The notes under the pieces are model-generated. The model did not search any database. It saw only the letters and a list, made by a program, of their open reading frames with translations, and was not told the DNA's origin. Below are positions 7,790 to 16,498 of a DNA stretch of 44,457 nucleotides, one piece after another. The stretch is from positions 1 to 44,457 of the forward strand of contig CANQQU010000010.1 in assembly GCA_947626085.1 (NCBI GenBank), in the 5' to 3' direction. The stretch is from an uncultured Oscillospiraceae bacterium. Its GTDB lineage: Bacteria; Bacillota; Clostridia; Oscillospirales; Oscillospiraceae. Positions within the stretch are counted from its first letter, which is position 1. Each line of letters begins with the position of its first letter. The translations under genes and the position numbers were made by a program.

Positions 7790-9226
7790 TTATTCTTTAT
7801 TTTTGGGAGGCCGCTGGGACAGCGGAGCCTCAAACCGGTCTTTTCGGGTGTCCTCCGGCACGGAGGTGGGATATTTGCCGTCAAAGCAGGCGGCGCAGTA
7901 GCTGCCGCAGCCGCACATTTCCCCCAGGTCCTCTAGCGGCAGGTAGCCCAAGGAGTCCACGCCGATCATCTCCCCGATCTCCGCCACGGTATGGTGGCAG
8001 GCGATCAGAAAGTCCTGAGAATCCACATCGGTGCCGTAGTAACAGGGGTACAAAAAGGGCGGCGCGGAGACCCGCATGTGGACCTCCTTGGCCCCCGCCT
8101 CCCGCAGCAGGCTGACGGTTCGGGCGCTGGTGTTGCCCCGGACGATAGAGTCGTCAATGAGGATCACCCGCCTGCCCTCCACCGTCTGGCGGATGGGGCT
8201 GAGCTTGATCCGCACCTGATTCACCCGGACGTCCTGGCCCGGAGAGATGAAGGTACGGCCGATATACTTGTTTTTCAGAAAGCCGATACCATAGGGGATC
8301 CCCGAGGCCCGGGAATAGCCCAGGGCCGCGTCCAGCCCCGAGTCCGGCACGCCCACCACCACGTCCGCGTCCACCGGGTAGGTCCTTGCCAAAATCTCCC
8401 CCGCCCGCATCCGGGCCGCCTGGACGCTGACGCCGTCGATCACGGAGTCGGACCGGGCAAAATAGATATGCTCAAACACGCAGGGAGTGGCAGCGGTCTT
8501 TCCGCAGTGTTCCCGGTGGGATTCCACCCCCCGGTCGCTGAAAACCAGGATCTCCCCCGGTTCAATGTCCCGCTCCATGGCAGCGCCCACGGATTGGAGG
8601 GCGCAGCTCTCCGAGGCCACCACATAGGTCCCGTCCTCCATTTTACCGTAGCACAGCGGGCGGAATCCGTGGGGGTCCCGGACGGCGATGAGCTTGGTTG
8701 CGGACATCAGCACCACGGAATATGCCCCCTCCAGGGTGTCCATGGCCCGGCTGACCGCCTCCTCGATGGAGCCGGCGGTCAGCCGCTCCCGGGTGATGAT
8801 ATAGGCGATGGTCTCGGTGTCACTGGTGGTATGGAAAATGGCGCCCTTCTCCTCCAGCTCCAGACGGAGCCGGAACGCGTTGCTCAGGTTACCGTTGTGG
8901 GCCAGGGCCAGCTTGCCCTTGTGGTGGTTGACCTGAATGGGCTGGCAGTTGGCCCGGCTGCTTCCGCCGGTGGTACCGTAGCGCACATGGCCGATCGCCA
9001 TCCGCCCAGCGGGCAGGCGTTCTAGGCTCTCCCCGGAGAACACCTCGCTGACCAGGCCCAGGTCCTTCCGGGAGTGGAACACCCCATCGTCGCACACCAC
9101 GATGCCGCAGCTCTCCTGCCCCCGGTGCTGAAGGGCGTAAAGACCATAGTAGGCCATGGGGCCCACCTCCTGGCGCTTGGGACTGAACAGGCCAAAAACG
9201 CCGCACTCCTCATGTAAACCGCTCAA
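7790..9226 (-). CDS. purF: amidophosphoribosyltransferase
   Basis: The first committed enzyme of purine synthesis makes 5-phosphoribosylamine from PRPP and glutamine. The 478-residue protein starts at a TTG (9226), chosen because GGGAGGAACGG lies just upstream and because the start then falls seven residues before the nucleophile Cys8 of HEECGVFG, giving a short propeptide as in Bacillus PurF. The glutaminase domain fills the N-terminal half; the PRPP-binding loop is [13 protein letters not shown]. Cysteines in [25 protein letters not shown] and CGSYCAACF match the 4Fe-4S ligands of the Bacillus-type, oxygen-sensitive enzyme. Regulation is suggested by the palindrome over the -35 and the leader hairpin upstream. 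Confidence 0.97.
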   Translation of the reverse strand: MSGLHEECGVFGLFSPKRQEVGPMAYYGLYALQHRGQESCGIVVCDDGVFHSRKDLGLVSEVFSGESLERLPAGRMAIGHVRYGTTGGSSRANCQPIQVNHHKGKLALAHNGNLSNAFRLRLELEEKGAIFHTTSDTETIAYIITRERLTAGSIEEAVSRAMDTLEGAYSVVLMSATKLIAVRDPHGFRPLCYGKMEDGTYVVASESCALQSVGAAMERDIEPGEILVFSDRGVESHREHCGKTAATPCVFEHIYFARSDSVIDGVSVQAARMRAGEILARTYPVDADVVVGVPDSGLDAALGYSRASGIPYGIGFLKNKYIGRTFISPGQDVRVNQVRIKLSPIRQTVEGRRVILIDDSIVRGNTSARTVSLLREAGAKEVHMRVSAPPFLYPCYYGTDVDSQDFLIACHHTVAEIGEMIGVDSLGYLPLEDLGEMCGCGSYCAACFDGKYPTSVPEDTRKDRFEAPLSQRPPKNKE

Positions 9227-9249
9227 AACCGTTCCTCCCGCGAAACGCA

Positions 9250-9284
9250 CAAAAAACACATCCGGCGCCCCGGCTGGGGCCGGA
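9250..9284 (-). promoter_or_regulatory. terminator-like hairpin in purF leader (candidate attenuator)
   Basis: Between the purF promoter and its ribosome site the minus strand has a GC-rich stem (TCCGG + CCCC pairing with GGGG + CCGGA, 2-nt bulge, 4-nt loop, 9284-9261) followed by TGTGTTTTTTG. This is the form of an intrinsic terminator in front of the first gene. Only about 15 nt precede it, too little for a purine riboswitch aptamer. Confidence 0.5.
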
Positions 9285-9305
9285 ACGCCCATTGACTGCG
9301 GATTT

Positions 9306-9343
9306 ATTTTATATAGGTTGGGCTGTCTTGTCAACTGTTGACA
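9306..9343 (-). promoter_or_regulatory. purF promoter with 15-bp palindrome over -35
   Basis: Minus strand TTGACA (9329-9334), 17-bp spacer, TAAAAT (9306-9311). The -35 is the left arm of the perfect palindrome TGTCAACTGTTGACA (9329-9343), a plausible repressor site, which places a second TTGACA on the plus strand. Confidence 0.75.
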
Positions 9344-9452
9344 AAAAAATCAGCGGAAATTTGTAGGTTCCGCCAAGTCCGTCCCGGCGGCAGTCGTGGA
9401 TTCCGGGCGATATATCCAGTGAAATTTCAGTCCATATTTTTGATGTTCCCTA

Positions 9453-9481
9453 TTGCGTAAAATGGGAAAAAGTGTTATACT
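9453..9481 (+). promoter_or_regulatory. promoter of the carboxypeptidase-like/propeller gene
   Basis: TTGCGT (9453-9458), 17-bp spacer, TATACT (9476-9481), 40 bp before the start codon; ribosome site GGAGGT precedes the ATG at 9522. The rest of 9344-9452 shows nothing else. Confidence 0.7.
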
Positions 9482-9521
9482 GTAGCTTAGAATTCTGCTT
9501 TCGCAGTTTTGGAGGTACGCA

Positions 9522-12374
9522 ATGAAAAAAGCGATCTGTCTGCTCACCGCTTTGGTTCTGCTGTTCGGCGTCTGCGCCCCGGCCTTTGCCCTGGAATACA
9601 GCGGCGCCGTCAATGCCGAGCAAGTGGTTTTAATGAATTCGGATTCCGGCGAGATCCTGTTTGAAAAGGGCGGGGACGATCCCGTTGATCCCATGGCCGC
9701 CACCAAGCTGCTCTCCGCCCTTACCGCCCTTGACTCTATTTCCGATCTGAACGTGACCGTCACCCTGGACAGCGACACCCTAGACGGGGACTACGAGGGT
9801 GACGCCCTGCTGGAAGAGGACGACGTGCTGACCGTCGATCAGTTGATGACGCTGATGCTTCTGTCCGACGCCAGTGATCCGGCGGTGGCACTGGCCAATT
9901 ATGTGTGCGATGATCTCGACACCTTTACGGGGCTGATGAACGCCAAGGCCGCGTCTCTGCAGATGACGGGCAGCGCCTTTGTCAATCCCCACGGCGAGGC
10001 AGACGAGGATCAACATACCACCGCCAAGGATCTGGCGCTGCTGGGTTCGGCGGCTGCCAGCCTGAATCTCTTCCAGGCCATGCTCTCCCGGGTCAATTAT
10101 GAGATCCCCGCGGGAGACAGCAACCACGCCTATTCCGTGGAAAATCCCAACCTGCTGATGCACCGGGAAGGGAGTGGCAGCAACTATCACTATTCCTACG
10201 CCACCGGTCTGCTGGCCTGGACTGACGCCAATGGGGCCGGCTGCCTCATCGCCACCGCTCAGCAGGGCGGCACCCGGCTGACCTGCGTGATCCTGGGTGA
10301 CAAGTCCAACGGCCAGAACGAGCGCTGGACCCTGGCCCAGAATCTGATGGAGGAGGGCTTCAACTACACCATAGGCGATTCTACCAGCCCTCAGGTGTCC
10401 CGTCCTCAGACTACCACACCGAGTACCGGGTCCCAGTCCACGACGCCCCCATCCGCCACAACTCAGCCCGGCGATCAAAGGCAGGAAAATCCTGCCTATC
10501 AGAGTATGCTGATGGCGCTGATCGCCCTGGCGGCCATCACCTGTGTGCTGGCTGTGGCCTCCATCATCATGCTGGTGTTCAACATCATGAGCCGTCACCG
10601 GCCCAACAGCACCCAGCGGATCGTCTCTATCGCGCTGTACGCCGTCACCGCGCTGGTGGCGCTGGTGACAGTCCTCTGTGTCTTGCAGTTCCAACGCCTG
10701 GAAAACACAGCCTACTTTGATCCCCCCGTTCCTTCTACCTCCATCACTACGGAGGTCCCCACAACCGAAGCTACGGAGCCGCCTACAGCGGCTCCTACTT
10801 CTCCCCCGACTACTGCCGAACCCACCACCGCCCCCACCGAGCCGCCGGATCCGCTCTTAACCTTCCATCCCCATCACACGGAAAATACAGATCCGGACAA
10901 CTTCGACATCAACTGGGAAATCATCGTTGACGATGAGATCGTGGACTCCTATCAGCGTGAAAATCCCATCGTCTTTGGAAAAAGCGAGGAATACGCCGCC
11001 ACGTTTCCCTGCATCCCCACCTTCCGAGGCGATAACTTCCGCACCGGCTCCACCTATGGCACCGCCACGGTGAGCAGCAAGACCATTTCCTGGGATTGGA
11101 ACGTTCCTGTGGGTTCCTGCAACGGCTGGTCCGGCTGCGGCTGGACAGGCCAGCCCCTGCTGGTCCAGTGGGACAACGAAACCAAGCAGATCATGAACCT
11201 GTACCAGGAAAAAAAGAACAAGGAAAACCTGGTGGAGGTCATCTACGCCACCCTGGACGGGTATATCTACTTTCTGGACCTGGACGACGGCAGCTACACC
11301 CGCGACCGGATGTATATCGGCATGAACTTCAAGGGCGCGGGCGCCATCGATCCCAGAGGCTACCCCCTGCTGTATGTTGGCTCCGGCGACTATGTGGACT
11401 ATACCTCCCCCAGAATGTATATCATCAGCCTGATCGACTGCACCGTGCTGGCGGAAATGGGCCACAATGAATCCCACGTCCCCCGCAGCTGGAACGCCTA
11501 CGATTCCTCCCCGCTGGTCTGCGGGAATACCGACACCCTGATCTGGCCCGGAGAAAATGGCCAGCTCTACACCATCGCCCTGAACACCCGCTACGACAAA
11601 AGGGCCGGCACCATCTCCGTAGACCCGAAGGTGGAGGCCAAGGCCAGCTACAACCCGGACCGGTTCGGCTCCTACTCCTACTGGGTGGGCATGGAGGCCA
11701 GCTGCGTGGTGGTTGGTTCGTATCTCTATGTTTCCGAAAACGGCGGCCTGTTCTTCTGCGTGGATCTGAATACCATGGAGCTGGTCTGGGTCCAGGACAC
11801 CCTGGACGACTCCAACTCCACCCCCGTGTTTGAGTGGGGGGACGACAACAACGGCTATATCTACACCGCTCCCTCCCTCCACTGGACCGCGGAGGGCAGC
11901 TGGGGTGATATCTCCATCTACAAGCTGGACGCCCAGACCGGCGAGATCCTCTGGGAGCATCCCTGGGATTGCGGCACCGTGGAGGAGGTCTCCGGCGGTG
12001 TTCAGTCCTCCCCTGTGCTGGGCCGGAAGGGCACCGACATCGAGGGGCTGATCATCTACTCCATCTCCCGGACCCCCAATCTGTACGACGGCAAGCTGGT
12101 GGCCTTCCACACGGCCGACGGCTCCGTTGCCTGGGAATGCGACCTTCCCTACTACGCCTGGAGCTCCACTTCGGCGATGTATGATGAGAGCGGAAAGGGG
12201 TATCTGATCCAGGCCTGCTCGGACGGGACGGTGTATCTGATCGACGGGGCCACCGGCGAAAAGCTGGATTATACCGACCTGGGCTCCACCATCGAAGCTA
12301 CTCCCGCCGTTTGGGAGGACAAGGTGGTCCTTGGCACCCGGGGCGCCTCCATCAATATGATGATCGTAAGCTGA
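9522..12374 (+). CDS. degenerate S11 carboxypeptidase domain / TM hairpin / PQQ-like propeller fusion
   Basis: This 950-residue envelope protein has: a signal peptide (1-23, cut after AFA); a D-Ala-D-Ala carboxypeptidase (peptidase S11, DacF-like) domain, about 27-285; a Thr/Pro linker (about 288-325); two membrane helices (about 329-355 and 366-391); a second Thr/Pro stalk (about 400-450); and a C-terminal domain (about 470-950) with repeated 'DGxLYxxDxxTGexxW'-like blades typical of PQQ/WD40-like propellers. All three catalytic motifs are damaged: SxxK is AATK (59-62), SxN lacks the Asn (SDAS, 115-118) and KTG is ATG (227-229). It is therefore probably non-catalytic, perhaps binding peptidoglycan stems. 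If the signal peptide is cleaved, both large domains face outward. It stands alone between a promoter and a terminator. Function unknown. Confidence 0.88.
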   Translation: MKKAICLLTALVLLFGVCAPAFALEYSGAVNAEQVVLMNSDSGEILFEKGGDDPVDPMAATKLLSALTALDSISDLNVTVTLDSDTLDGDYEGDALLEEDDVLTVDQLMTLMLLSDASDPAVALANYVCDDLDTFTGLMNAKAASLQMTGSAFVNPHGEADEDQHTTAKDLALLGSAAASLNLFQAMLSRVNYEIPAGDSNHAYSVENPNLLMHREGSGSNYHYSYATGLLAWTDANGAGCLIATAQQGGTRLTCVILGDKSNGQNERWTLAQNLMEEGFNYTIGDSTSPQVSRPQTTTPSTGSQSTTPPSATTQPGDQRQENPAYQSMLMALIALAAITCVLAVASIIMLVFNIMSRHRPNSTQRIVSIALYAVTALVALVTVLCVLQFQRLENTAYFDPPVPSTSITTEVPTTEATEPPTAAPTSPPTTAEPTTAPTEPPDPLLTFHPHHTENTDPDNFDINWEIIVDDEIVDSYQRENPIVFGKSEEYAATFPCIPTFRGDNFRTGSTYGTATVSSKTISWDWNVPVGSCNGWSGCGWTGQPLLVQWDNETKQIMNLYQEKKNKENLVEVIYATLDGYIYFLDLDDGSYTRDRMYIGMNFKGAGAIDPRGYPLLYVGSGDYVDYTSPRMYIISLIDCTVLAEMGHNESHVPRSWNAYDSSPLVCGNTDTLIWPGENGQLYTIALNTRYDKRAGTISVDPKVEAKASYNPDRFGSYSYWVGMEASCVVVGSYLYVSENGGLFFCVDLNTMELVWVQDTLDDSNSTPVFEWGDDNNGYIYTAPSLHWTAEGSWGDISIYKLDAQTGEILWEHPWDCGTVEEVSGGVQSSPVLGRKGTDIEGLIIYSISRTPNLYDGKLVAFHTADGSVAWECDLPYYAWSSTSAMYDESGKGYLIQACSDGTVYLIDGATGEKLDYTDLGSTIEATPAVWEDKVVLGTRGASINMMIVS

Positions 12375-12379
12375 AATTT

Positions 12380-12405
12380 AACCGCGGGCAGTTTTGCCCG
12401 CGGTT
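12380..12405 (+). terminator. intrinsic terminator
   Basis: Eleven-bp stem AACCGCGGGCA and its complement with a 4-nt loop, 6 bp past the stop, followed by TTTCCAGTTTTTTT. Confidence 0.9.
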
Positions 12406-12467
12406 TTCCAGTTTTTTTCGGGAATTTCCCCGGGCCGGCCGGGCAAGCTAGGACCGGGGGGATGGAA

Positions 12468-12623
12468 ATGAAGCGCGTCAAAACCGTGGACCTGCGGCTG
12501 GAACCCGATAAGCGGCTCTGCCCCAAGTTCGACGAGATGAGCATCGCCCTCTTTCCCGTGGCAAAGCCAGGGGAAATGGGCGTTCGGGTGCTGGACAACT
12601 GCGCGGAGGAAAATATCCAGTGA
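12468..12623 (+). CDS. small hypothetical protein (51 aa)
   Basis: A 51-residue frame starting MKRVKTVDLRLEPDKRLC and ending AEENIQ, with a G-rich ribosome site (GGGGGG) before it and an intrinsic terminator 8 bp after it. The in-frame ATG at 12462 is an alternative start. Third codon positions are G/C-rich as in neighbours, which supports coding. No family recognised, no membrane segment, two Cys. No clear promoter is seen between the upstream terminator and the start. Confidence 0.55.
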   Translation: MKRVKTVDLRLEPDKRLCPKFDEMSIALFPVAKPGEMGVRVLDNCAEENIQ

Positions 12624-12631
12624 AACCCCTT

Positions 12632-12663
12632 GGCCCCGGAGATTTCCGGGGCCATTTCCTTTT
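12632..12663 (+). terminator. intrinsic terminator
   Basis: Nine-bp stem GGCCCCGGA/TCCGGGGCC with a 4-nt loop (12632-12653), followed by ATTTCCTTTT. Confidence 0.85.
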
Positions 12664-12690
12664 GACAACGCCCCGGCGGTGTGATACAAT
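12662..12690 (+). promoter_or_regulatory. promoter of marR-like gene
   Basis: TTGACA (12662-12667), 17-bp spacer, TACAAT (12685-12690); start codon 38 bp downstream. Confidence 0.88.
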
Positions 12691-12727
12691 AGAGAAAAAG
12701 CAAGGTGCGCTTGGGAAAGGAGGTTTC

Positions 12728-13195
12728 ATGAAAGAGGAACGGTTTGAGGAGTTTTCCGGGCTGATATCCGGCATCTATCGGGATATTCAAAAGCTCAAGG
12801 CCAAATGGACCGAGCCTTTGGGGATGAAATCGGTACATATCTTCTGGGTGTATCTGCTGCGCAATCACCCGGAGGGGCTTTCCGCTTCCGAGCTGTCCCG
12901 ATACAGCCAGACCAATCGGTCGCTCATCTCCCGAGAGCTGAAGGAGCTGATCGATCTGGGATATGTGACCATCGGCCAACCGCTGGTACGCCGCCGGCAT
13001 GGACAGAAGCTGGTACTGACCCAGGCGGGACTACAGGCGGCGGAGCGGATCAGCGATATCAGCTACGGGATTCAGCAGCGGGTCAGCGCCTCCATCTCCC
13101 CGGAGGATCTGGCGGTGTTTTACCGGACGCTGCAGGTGCTGCTGAAGAATTTTGACCAGCTGACGGAGGAAGCGCTGCCGGAAGCCGGGGTCTGA
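12728..13195 (+). CDS. MarR-family transcriptional regulator
   Basis: A 155-residue winged-helix protein. The wHTH spans about residues 45-105: a recognition-helix segment ELSRYSQTNRSLISRELKEL, then the wing (YVTIGQPLVRRRHGQKLVLT). Flanking helices at both ends form the usual dimerisation region. MarR proteins are dimeric repressors released by small ligands or oxidation. Start at 12728 has AAAGGAGG. The gene shares its promoter with the cytidylate-kinase-like gene 48 bp downstream. Its ligand and targets are not evident; no clear palindrome covers its promoter. Confidence 0.87.
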   Translation: MKEERFEEFSGLISGIYRDIQKLKAKWTEPLGMKSVHIFWVYLLRNHPEGLSASELSRYSQTNRSLISRELKELIDLGYVTIGQPLVRRRHGQKLVLTQAGLQAAERISDISYGIQQRVSASISPEDLAVFYRTLQVLLKNFDQLTEEALPEAGV

Positions 13196-13201
13196 TCGTC
13201 C

Positions 13202-13229
13202 AAAGTAGAAAATATAAAGTAGAAAATAT
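13202..13229 (+). repeat. two tandem 14-bp repeats
   Basis: AAAGTAGAAAATAT occurs twice head to tail in the gap before the cytidylate-kinase-like gene, ending at its ribosome site (AAGGAGGG). Confidence 0.9.
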
Positions 13230-13243
13230 AAGGAGGGATTGAA

Positions 13244-13846
13244 ATGAAAATCATTACCATCAGCCGGGAATTCGGCAGTGGAGGTCGGACAGTGGGCCGC
13301 CTGGTGGCGGAAAAGCTGGGGATCCCCTTTTATGACAAGGAGCTGGTAGAGCAGGTGGCGCTGGAAACCGGCTTCGCTCCGAAATTCGTGGAGGAACATG
13401 GAGAACACGCCCCCGGAAAAAGCCTGTTTTCCTATGCCTTTGCGCCCCAGGGCGTGCCCGGCGTGATGAACGGCATGTCCACCGCCGATTTTCTATGGCA
13501 CATCCAATGCGGCGTGATCCTCCAGCTGGCGGAGAAGGGGCCCTGCGTCATTGTGGGGCGGAACGCCGACTACATCCTCAAGGACCGGCAGGACGTGTTC
13601 CACGTCTTTATCCACGCGGACAACGATTTCCGGGCGGAACGGATCGTCCGGCTCTATGGGGAGACGGAGAAAACCCCCCAGGCCCGTCTTCAGGAGAAGG
13701 ATAAGCGCCGCCGGATCAACTACCAGCACTACACCGGCCAGACCTGGGGCATGTCTCAGAACTACGATATCTGCCTGAACACCGCCAAAATCGGCGTGGA
13801 ACGGGCAGCGGAGTTGCTGGTGGAGATCATCCAGGGCGTCGAATAA
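13244..13846 (+). CDS. cytidylate kinase-like family protein
   Basis: A 200-residue P-loop protein of the Cytidylate_kin2 type. It begins MKIITISREFGSGGRTVG, where GSGGRTVG replaces the classic GxxGxGKS/T loop, as is normal in this family. IPFYDKELVEQVA follows, and a lid-like segment (DKRRRINYQHYTGQTWG) lies near 160. Such proteins occur beside true cmk in many Clostridia; their substrate is not established, so nucleoside-monophosphate kinase activity is inference. AAGGAGGG precedes the ATG. It follows the MarR gene on the same strand and may be under its control. Confidence 0.85.
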   Translation: MKIITISREFGSGGRTVGRLVAEKLGIPFYDKELVEQVALETGFAPKFVEEHGEHAPGKSLFSYAFAPQGVPGVMNGMSTADFLWHIQCGVILQLAEKGPCVIVGRNADYILKDRQDVFHVFIHADNDFRAERIVRLYGETEKTPQARLQEKDKRRRINYQHYTGQTWGMSQNYDICLNTAKIGVERAAELLVEIIQGVE

Positions 13847-13931
13847 CTTACCTCCCGGCTCTCCAGAGCATCGTCGGACTGCGAAACGCAGGTCCAGGAC
13901 GTGAGGGCGCTGAGCGAGGAACGGATGATAC

Positions 13932-13968
13932 AGAAAAAACGCGGGGGCCCGCCGAAAGGCGGGCTCCC
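13932..13968 (-). terminator. terminator of the pgsA operon (possibly bidirectional)
   Basis: Eleven-bp stem (13943-13953 with 13958-13968, GAAA loop, one G-T pair) followed on the minus strand by GCGTTTTTTCTG. The remaining sequence 13847-13931 shows nothing I can assign. Confidence 0.85.
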
Positions 13969-13983
13969 AATGTTTTACAGTCT

Positions 13984-14583
13984 TTACGTCCGTTCCATGC
14001 ACAGCGGGAAGCAGGCAAAAGTCGCGACCCCTGCCAAGGAGGCGCCCTCCCGCATCAGCGGGACCAGCTGGATCGTGTCCAAAATGGCTGGGAAAATGTC
14101 CAGATACTTTTTCGCTTCCAGAAGCGCCGGGATGGCCTCCCAGGTCTGAAAATAGCCGCCCAGCACCGCTACCAGCCGCAGCACCAGCGGCAGCCACAGC
14201 AGCGCCAGGGCCACAAAGCGGGTGGGCAGATAGCCCAGGGCCGTCACGGTCAGTGACAGGGCCCCCAGCAGCAGGAGAATCCAGAGGAAGATCCCCCACT
14301 CCCCTGTGGAGCCGGGCAGGGCTACCAGGAAATACACCGCCGCCAGGCCGCCGTAGACCACCGGAAGATCCAATCGCAGTCCTTTGAGCAGAACGCCATG
14401 GGCCGCCAGCAGCAGCGCAGGAAGGATCAGCGGCAGCAAAAGGCTTCCAAAGGACCATCCTTCGGTAAAGCACAGGTAGTAAAGAGTCCCAAGAAAAATC
14501 CCCAGGCCGGCGAAAAAGGCGGAGGCCGTCATCCAGGGGCTGTCAAAGCGCAGACGGTAGGTCACGCTCGGTTTCCATTTCAT
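13984..14583 (-). CDS. hypothetical polytopic membrane protein
   Basis: A 199-residue protein with about five hydrophobic helices between residues 20 and 145, then a more polar end (AIPALLEAKKYLDIFPAIL). I do not recognise a family. It overlaps the pgsA stop by 4 bp (ATGA) and is the last gene of a long minus-strand operon, so a membrane or lipid-related role is plausible from context only. GGGGGAGG lies upstream of the ATG. Confidence 0.75.
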   Translation of the reverse strand: MKWKPSVTYRLRFDSPWMTASAFFAGLGIFLGTLYYLCFTEGWSFGSLLLPLILPALLLAAHGVLLKGLRLDLPVVYGGLAAVYFLVALPGSTGEWGIFLWILLLLGALSLTVTALGYLPTRFVALALLWLPLVLRLVAVLGGYFQTWEAIPALLEAKKYLDIFPAILDTIQLVPLMREGASLAGVATFACFPLCMERT

Positions 14584-15131
14584 TTGTTCCCGCCTCCCCC
14601 TTGATCCCAGATGCAGGACCCGTTCTGAATAAAGTATTCCACGCCAGAATAGAGGGTGGTGATCAGGATGATCCACACCACCGTCCAGGACACCCAACTC
14701 ACCTGGGGAAACGCCATCATCACGCACAGGCCCACCATGGTGCAGGCGGTCTTGACCTTGCCGCTCCAACCGGCGGCGATCACCTTGCCCTTGCCCACGG
14801 CCATCAGCCGCAGGCCCGTCACGGCAAACTCCCGGGTCAGCACCAGCATCAGCGCCCAGGCCGGAAAGCTGCCCCATTGGCAGAACATGAGCATGGCGGC
14901 CACCACCAGCAGCTTGTCCGCCAGGGGGTCGAGAAATTTGCCGAAGTCGCTGATCTGATGGTATTTCCGGGCGATCTCCCCGTCGATGAGGTCCGTCAGG
15001 CTGGCGATAATGAACACCGCCAGGGCCCACCACATATAAGCCCCGGAGACCCCGCCGCTGAGGTACATCAAAACCATATACACCGGGAGGATCGCCACCC
15101 GGATCAGGGTAATTTTGGTTGCTGTCGTCAT
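14580..15131 (-). CDS. pgsA: CDP-diacylglycerol-glycerol-3-phosphate 3-phosphatidyltransferase
   Basis: An integral membrane enzyme making phosphatidylglycerophosphate. The 183-residue protein has the CDP-alcohol phosphatidyltransferase signature: DGEIAR at about 50-55, G at 64 and the two Asp of FLDPLAD around 66-72, followed by four membrane helices. Length is normal. It overlaps rimO (upstream) and the membrane protein (downstream) by 4 bp each, so all three are translationally coupled. The rimO-pgsA order is common in Firmicutes. Confidence 0.95.
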   Translation of the reverse strand: MTTATKITLIRVAILPVYMVLMYLSGGVSGAYMWWALAVFIIASLTDLIDGEIARKYHQISDFGKFLDPLADKLLVVAAMLMFCQWGSFPAWALMLVLTREFAVTGLRLMAVGKGKVIAAGWSGKVKTACTMVGLCVMMAFPQVSWVSWTVVWIILITTLYSGVEYFIQNGSCIWDQGGGGNK

Positions 15132-16462
15132 TCCAGCACCTCCTCAACGTATCCGGACAGGTCCCCGTCCACGGTCCCGTCGATCCGAGCCCGGACAAAG
15201 GTTCCCTCCGTCAGCGCCTCCTCCGTTGCCAGCCATACCCGGCCGTCGATGTCCGGGGAGTCCGCGTAGGTCCGGCCGTAATACTGCTCCGCTTCCTCGT
15301 CGTAGCCGTCCACCAGCACCTCCAGGGTCTGCCCGATCCGGGCGGCATTGCAGTCAGCCATGATCTCCTCCTGGATGGCGGCGAAGACCTGGGCCCGCTC
15401 CTGGGCGATCTCCACGTCCGGATAATCCATCCGGGCGGCGGGGGTCCCCTCCTCCGGAGAGAAGACAAAGGTCCCGGCCCGCTCCAGCTTTTCCTCCCGG
15501 AGAAATTCGCAGAGCTCTTCAAACTCCGCCTCTCCCTCTCCCGGCAGGCCGGCGATGATGCTGGTGCGCACCACCAGGCCGGGCAGCCGCTGCCGCAGCT
15601 TGGCGAAAAGCGCCCGAATCTCGGCCTTGGTCCCCCGGCGGCACATCCGCTTCAAGATGGCATCGTTGCAGTGCTGGATGGGGATGTCCATATAGTTTAC
15701 CAGCTTTGGCTCCCGGGCATACACATCGATCAGGTTATCGTCGATCAAGTCCGGGTACAGGTAGTGGACCCGGACCCAGTGGACCTCCGGGATCCGGCAC
15801 AGCCGGGTCAGCAGCTCCGGCAGCAGCCGCTGATGTCCCGGAAAGTCCGTACCGTAACGGCTGGTGTCCTGGGCTACCACGATCAGCTCCCGGGCGCCCT
15901 GGGCTGCCAAGCCCTCCGCCTCCGCCACGATGGCGTCCATAGGCCGGCTCCGGTACTTGCCCCGGAGGCTGGGAATGACGCAGAAGGCACAGCGATTGTC
16001 GCAGCCTTCGGCAATTTTTAAGTAGGCGTAGTGCCGGGGGGTGGTGAGAATCCGCCCGGACTCCGGCACCGGGGCGTCGATGCTTCGGAAGGACTCGGGG
16101 CGGCCCTCCGAGAGGACCTGACGGATGGCGGGCACGATGTCCATGTAGCTGCCGGTGCCCAGGATGCCGTCCACCTCGGGAAGCTCCTTCAAAAACTCCT
16201 CCCGGTAGCGCTGGGTCAGGCAGCCGGTGACTAGAATTTTGCCCACCAGGCCCTGCTCCTTCAGCCGGGCCGTGTCCAGGATGCAGTCGATGGCCTCGGA
16301 TTTGGCAGCGTCAATGAACCCGCAGGTATTGATGACCACCACGTCGCAGCCCTCCGCCTGGGGACTCAGCTCGTAGCCCGCCTCCCGGACCCGGTACATC
16401 ATTCCCTCGCAGTCCACCTGATTTTTGGCGCAGCCAAGGGAAATAAAGCCGATTTTTGCCAT
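15128..16462 (-). CDS. rimO: ribosomal protein S12 methylthiotransferase
   Basis: RimO adds a methylthio group to an Asp of ribosomal protein S12 using two Fe-S clusters and SAM. The 444-residue protein has the N-terminal UPF0004 domain with its cluster cysteines at 11 (LGCAKNQVDCE), 47 (INTCGF) and about 81 (VTGCLTQRY). The radical-SAM motif CDNRCAFC lies at about 154-161, and a C-terminal TRAM domain covers about 375-440. SLGCAKNQVD marks RimO rather than MiaB. The ATG at 16462 is preceded by GGAAAGG, 36 bp after recX. Confidence 0.96.
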   Translation of the reverse strand: MAKIGFISLGCAKNQVDCEGMMYRVREAGYELSPQAEGCDVVVINTCGFIDAAKSEAIDCILDTARLKEQGLVGKILVTGCLTQRYREEFLKELPEVDGILGTGSYMDIVPAIRQVLSEGRPESFRSIDAPVPESGRILTTPRHYAYLKIAEGCDNRCAFCVIPSLRGKYRSRPMDAIVAEAEGLAAQGARELIVVAQDTSRYGTDFPGHQRLLPELLTRLCRIPEVHWVRVHYLYPDLIDDNLIDVYAREPKLVNYMDIPIQHCNDAILKRMCRRGTKAEIRALFAKLRQRLPGLVVRTSIIAGLPGEGEAEFEELCEFLREEKLERAGTFVFSPEEGTPAARMDYPDVEIAQERAQVFAAIQEEIMADCNAARIGQTLEVLVDGYDEEAEQYYGRTYADSPDIDGRVWLATEEALTEGTFVRARIDGTVDGDLSGYVEEVLE

Positions 16463-16498
16463 AAAAAGTTACCTTTCCTTCGTGTTTCCGCGGTTTGG

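Noticed and set aside
9227..9300. Purine riboswitch in the purF leader.
   Set aside because: Too short and lacks the conserved three-way junction; only a terminator-like hairpin is present.
10857..12110. 417-codon frame antisense to the propeller region.
   Set aside because: Gly/Val/His-rich shadow of the propeller repeats; no start signal.
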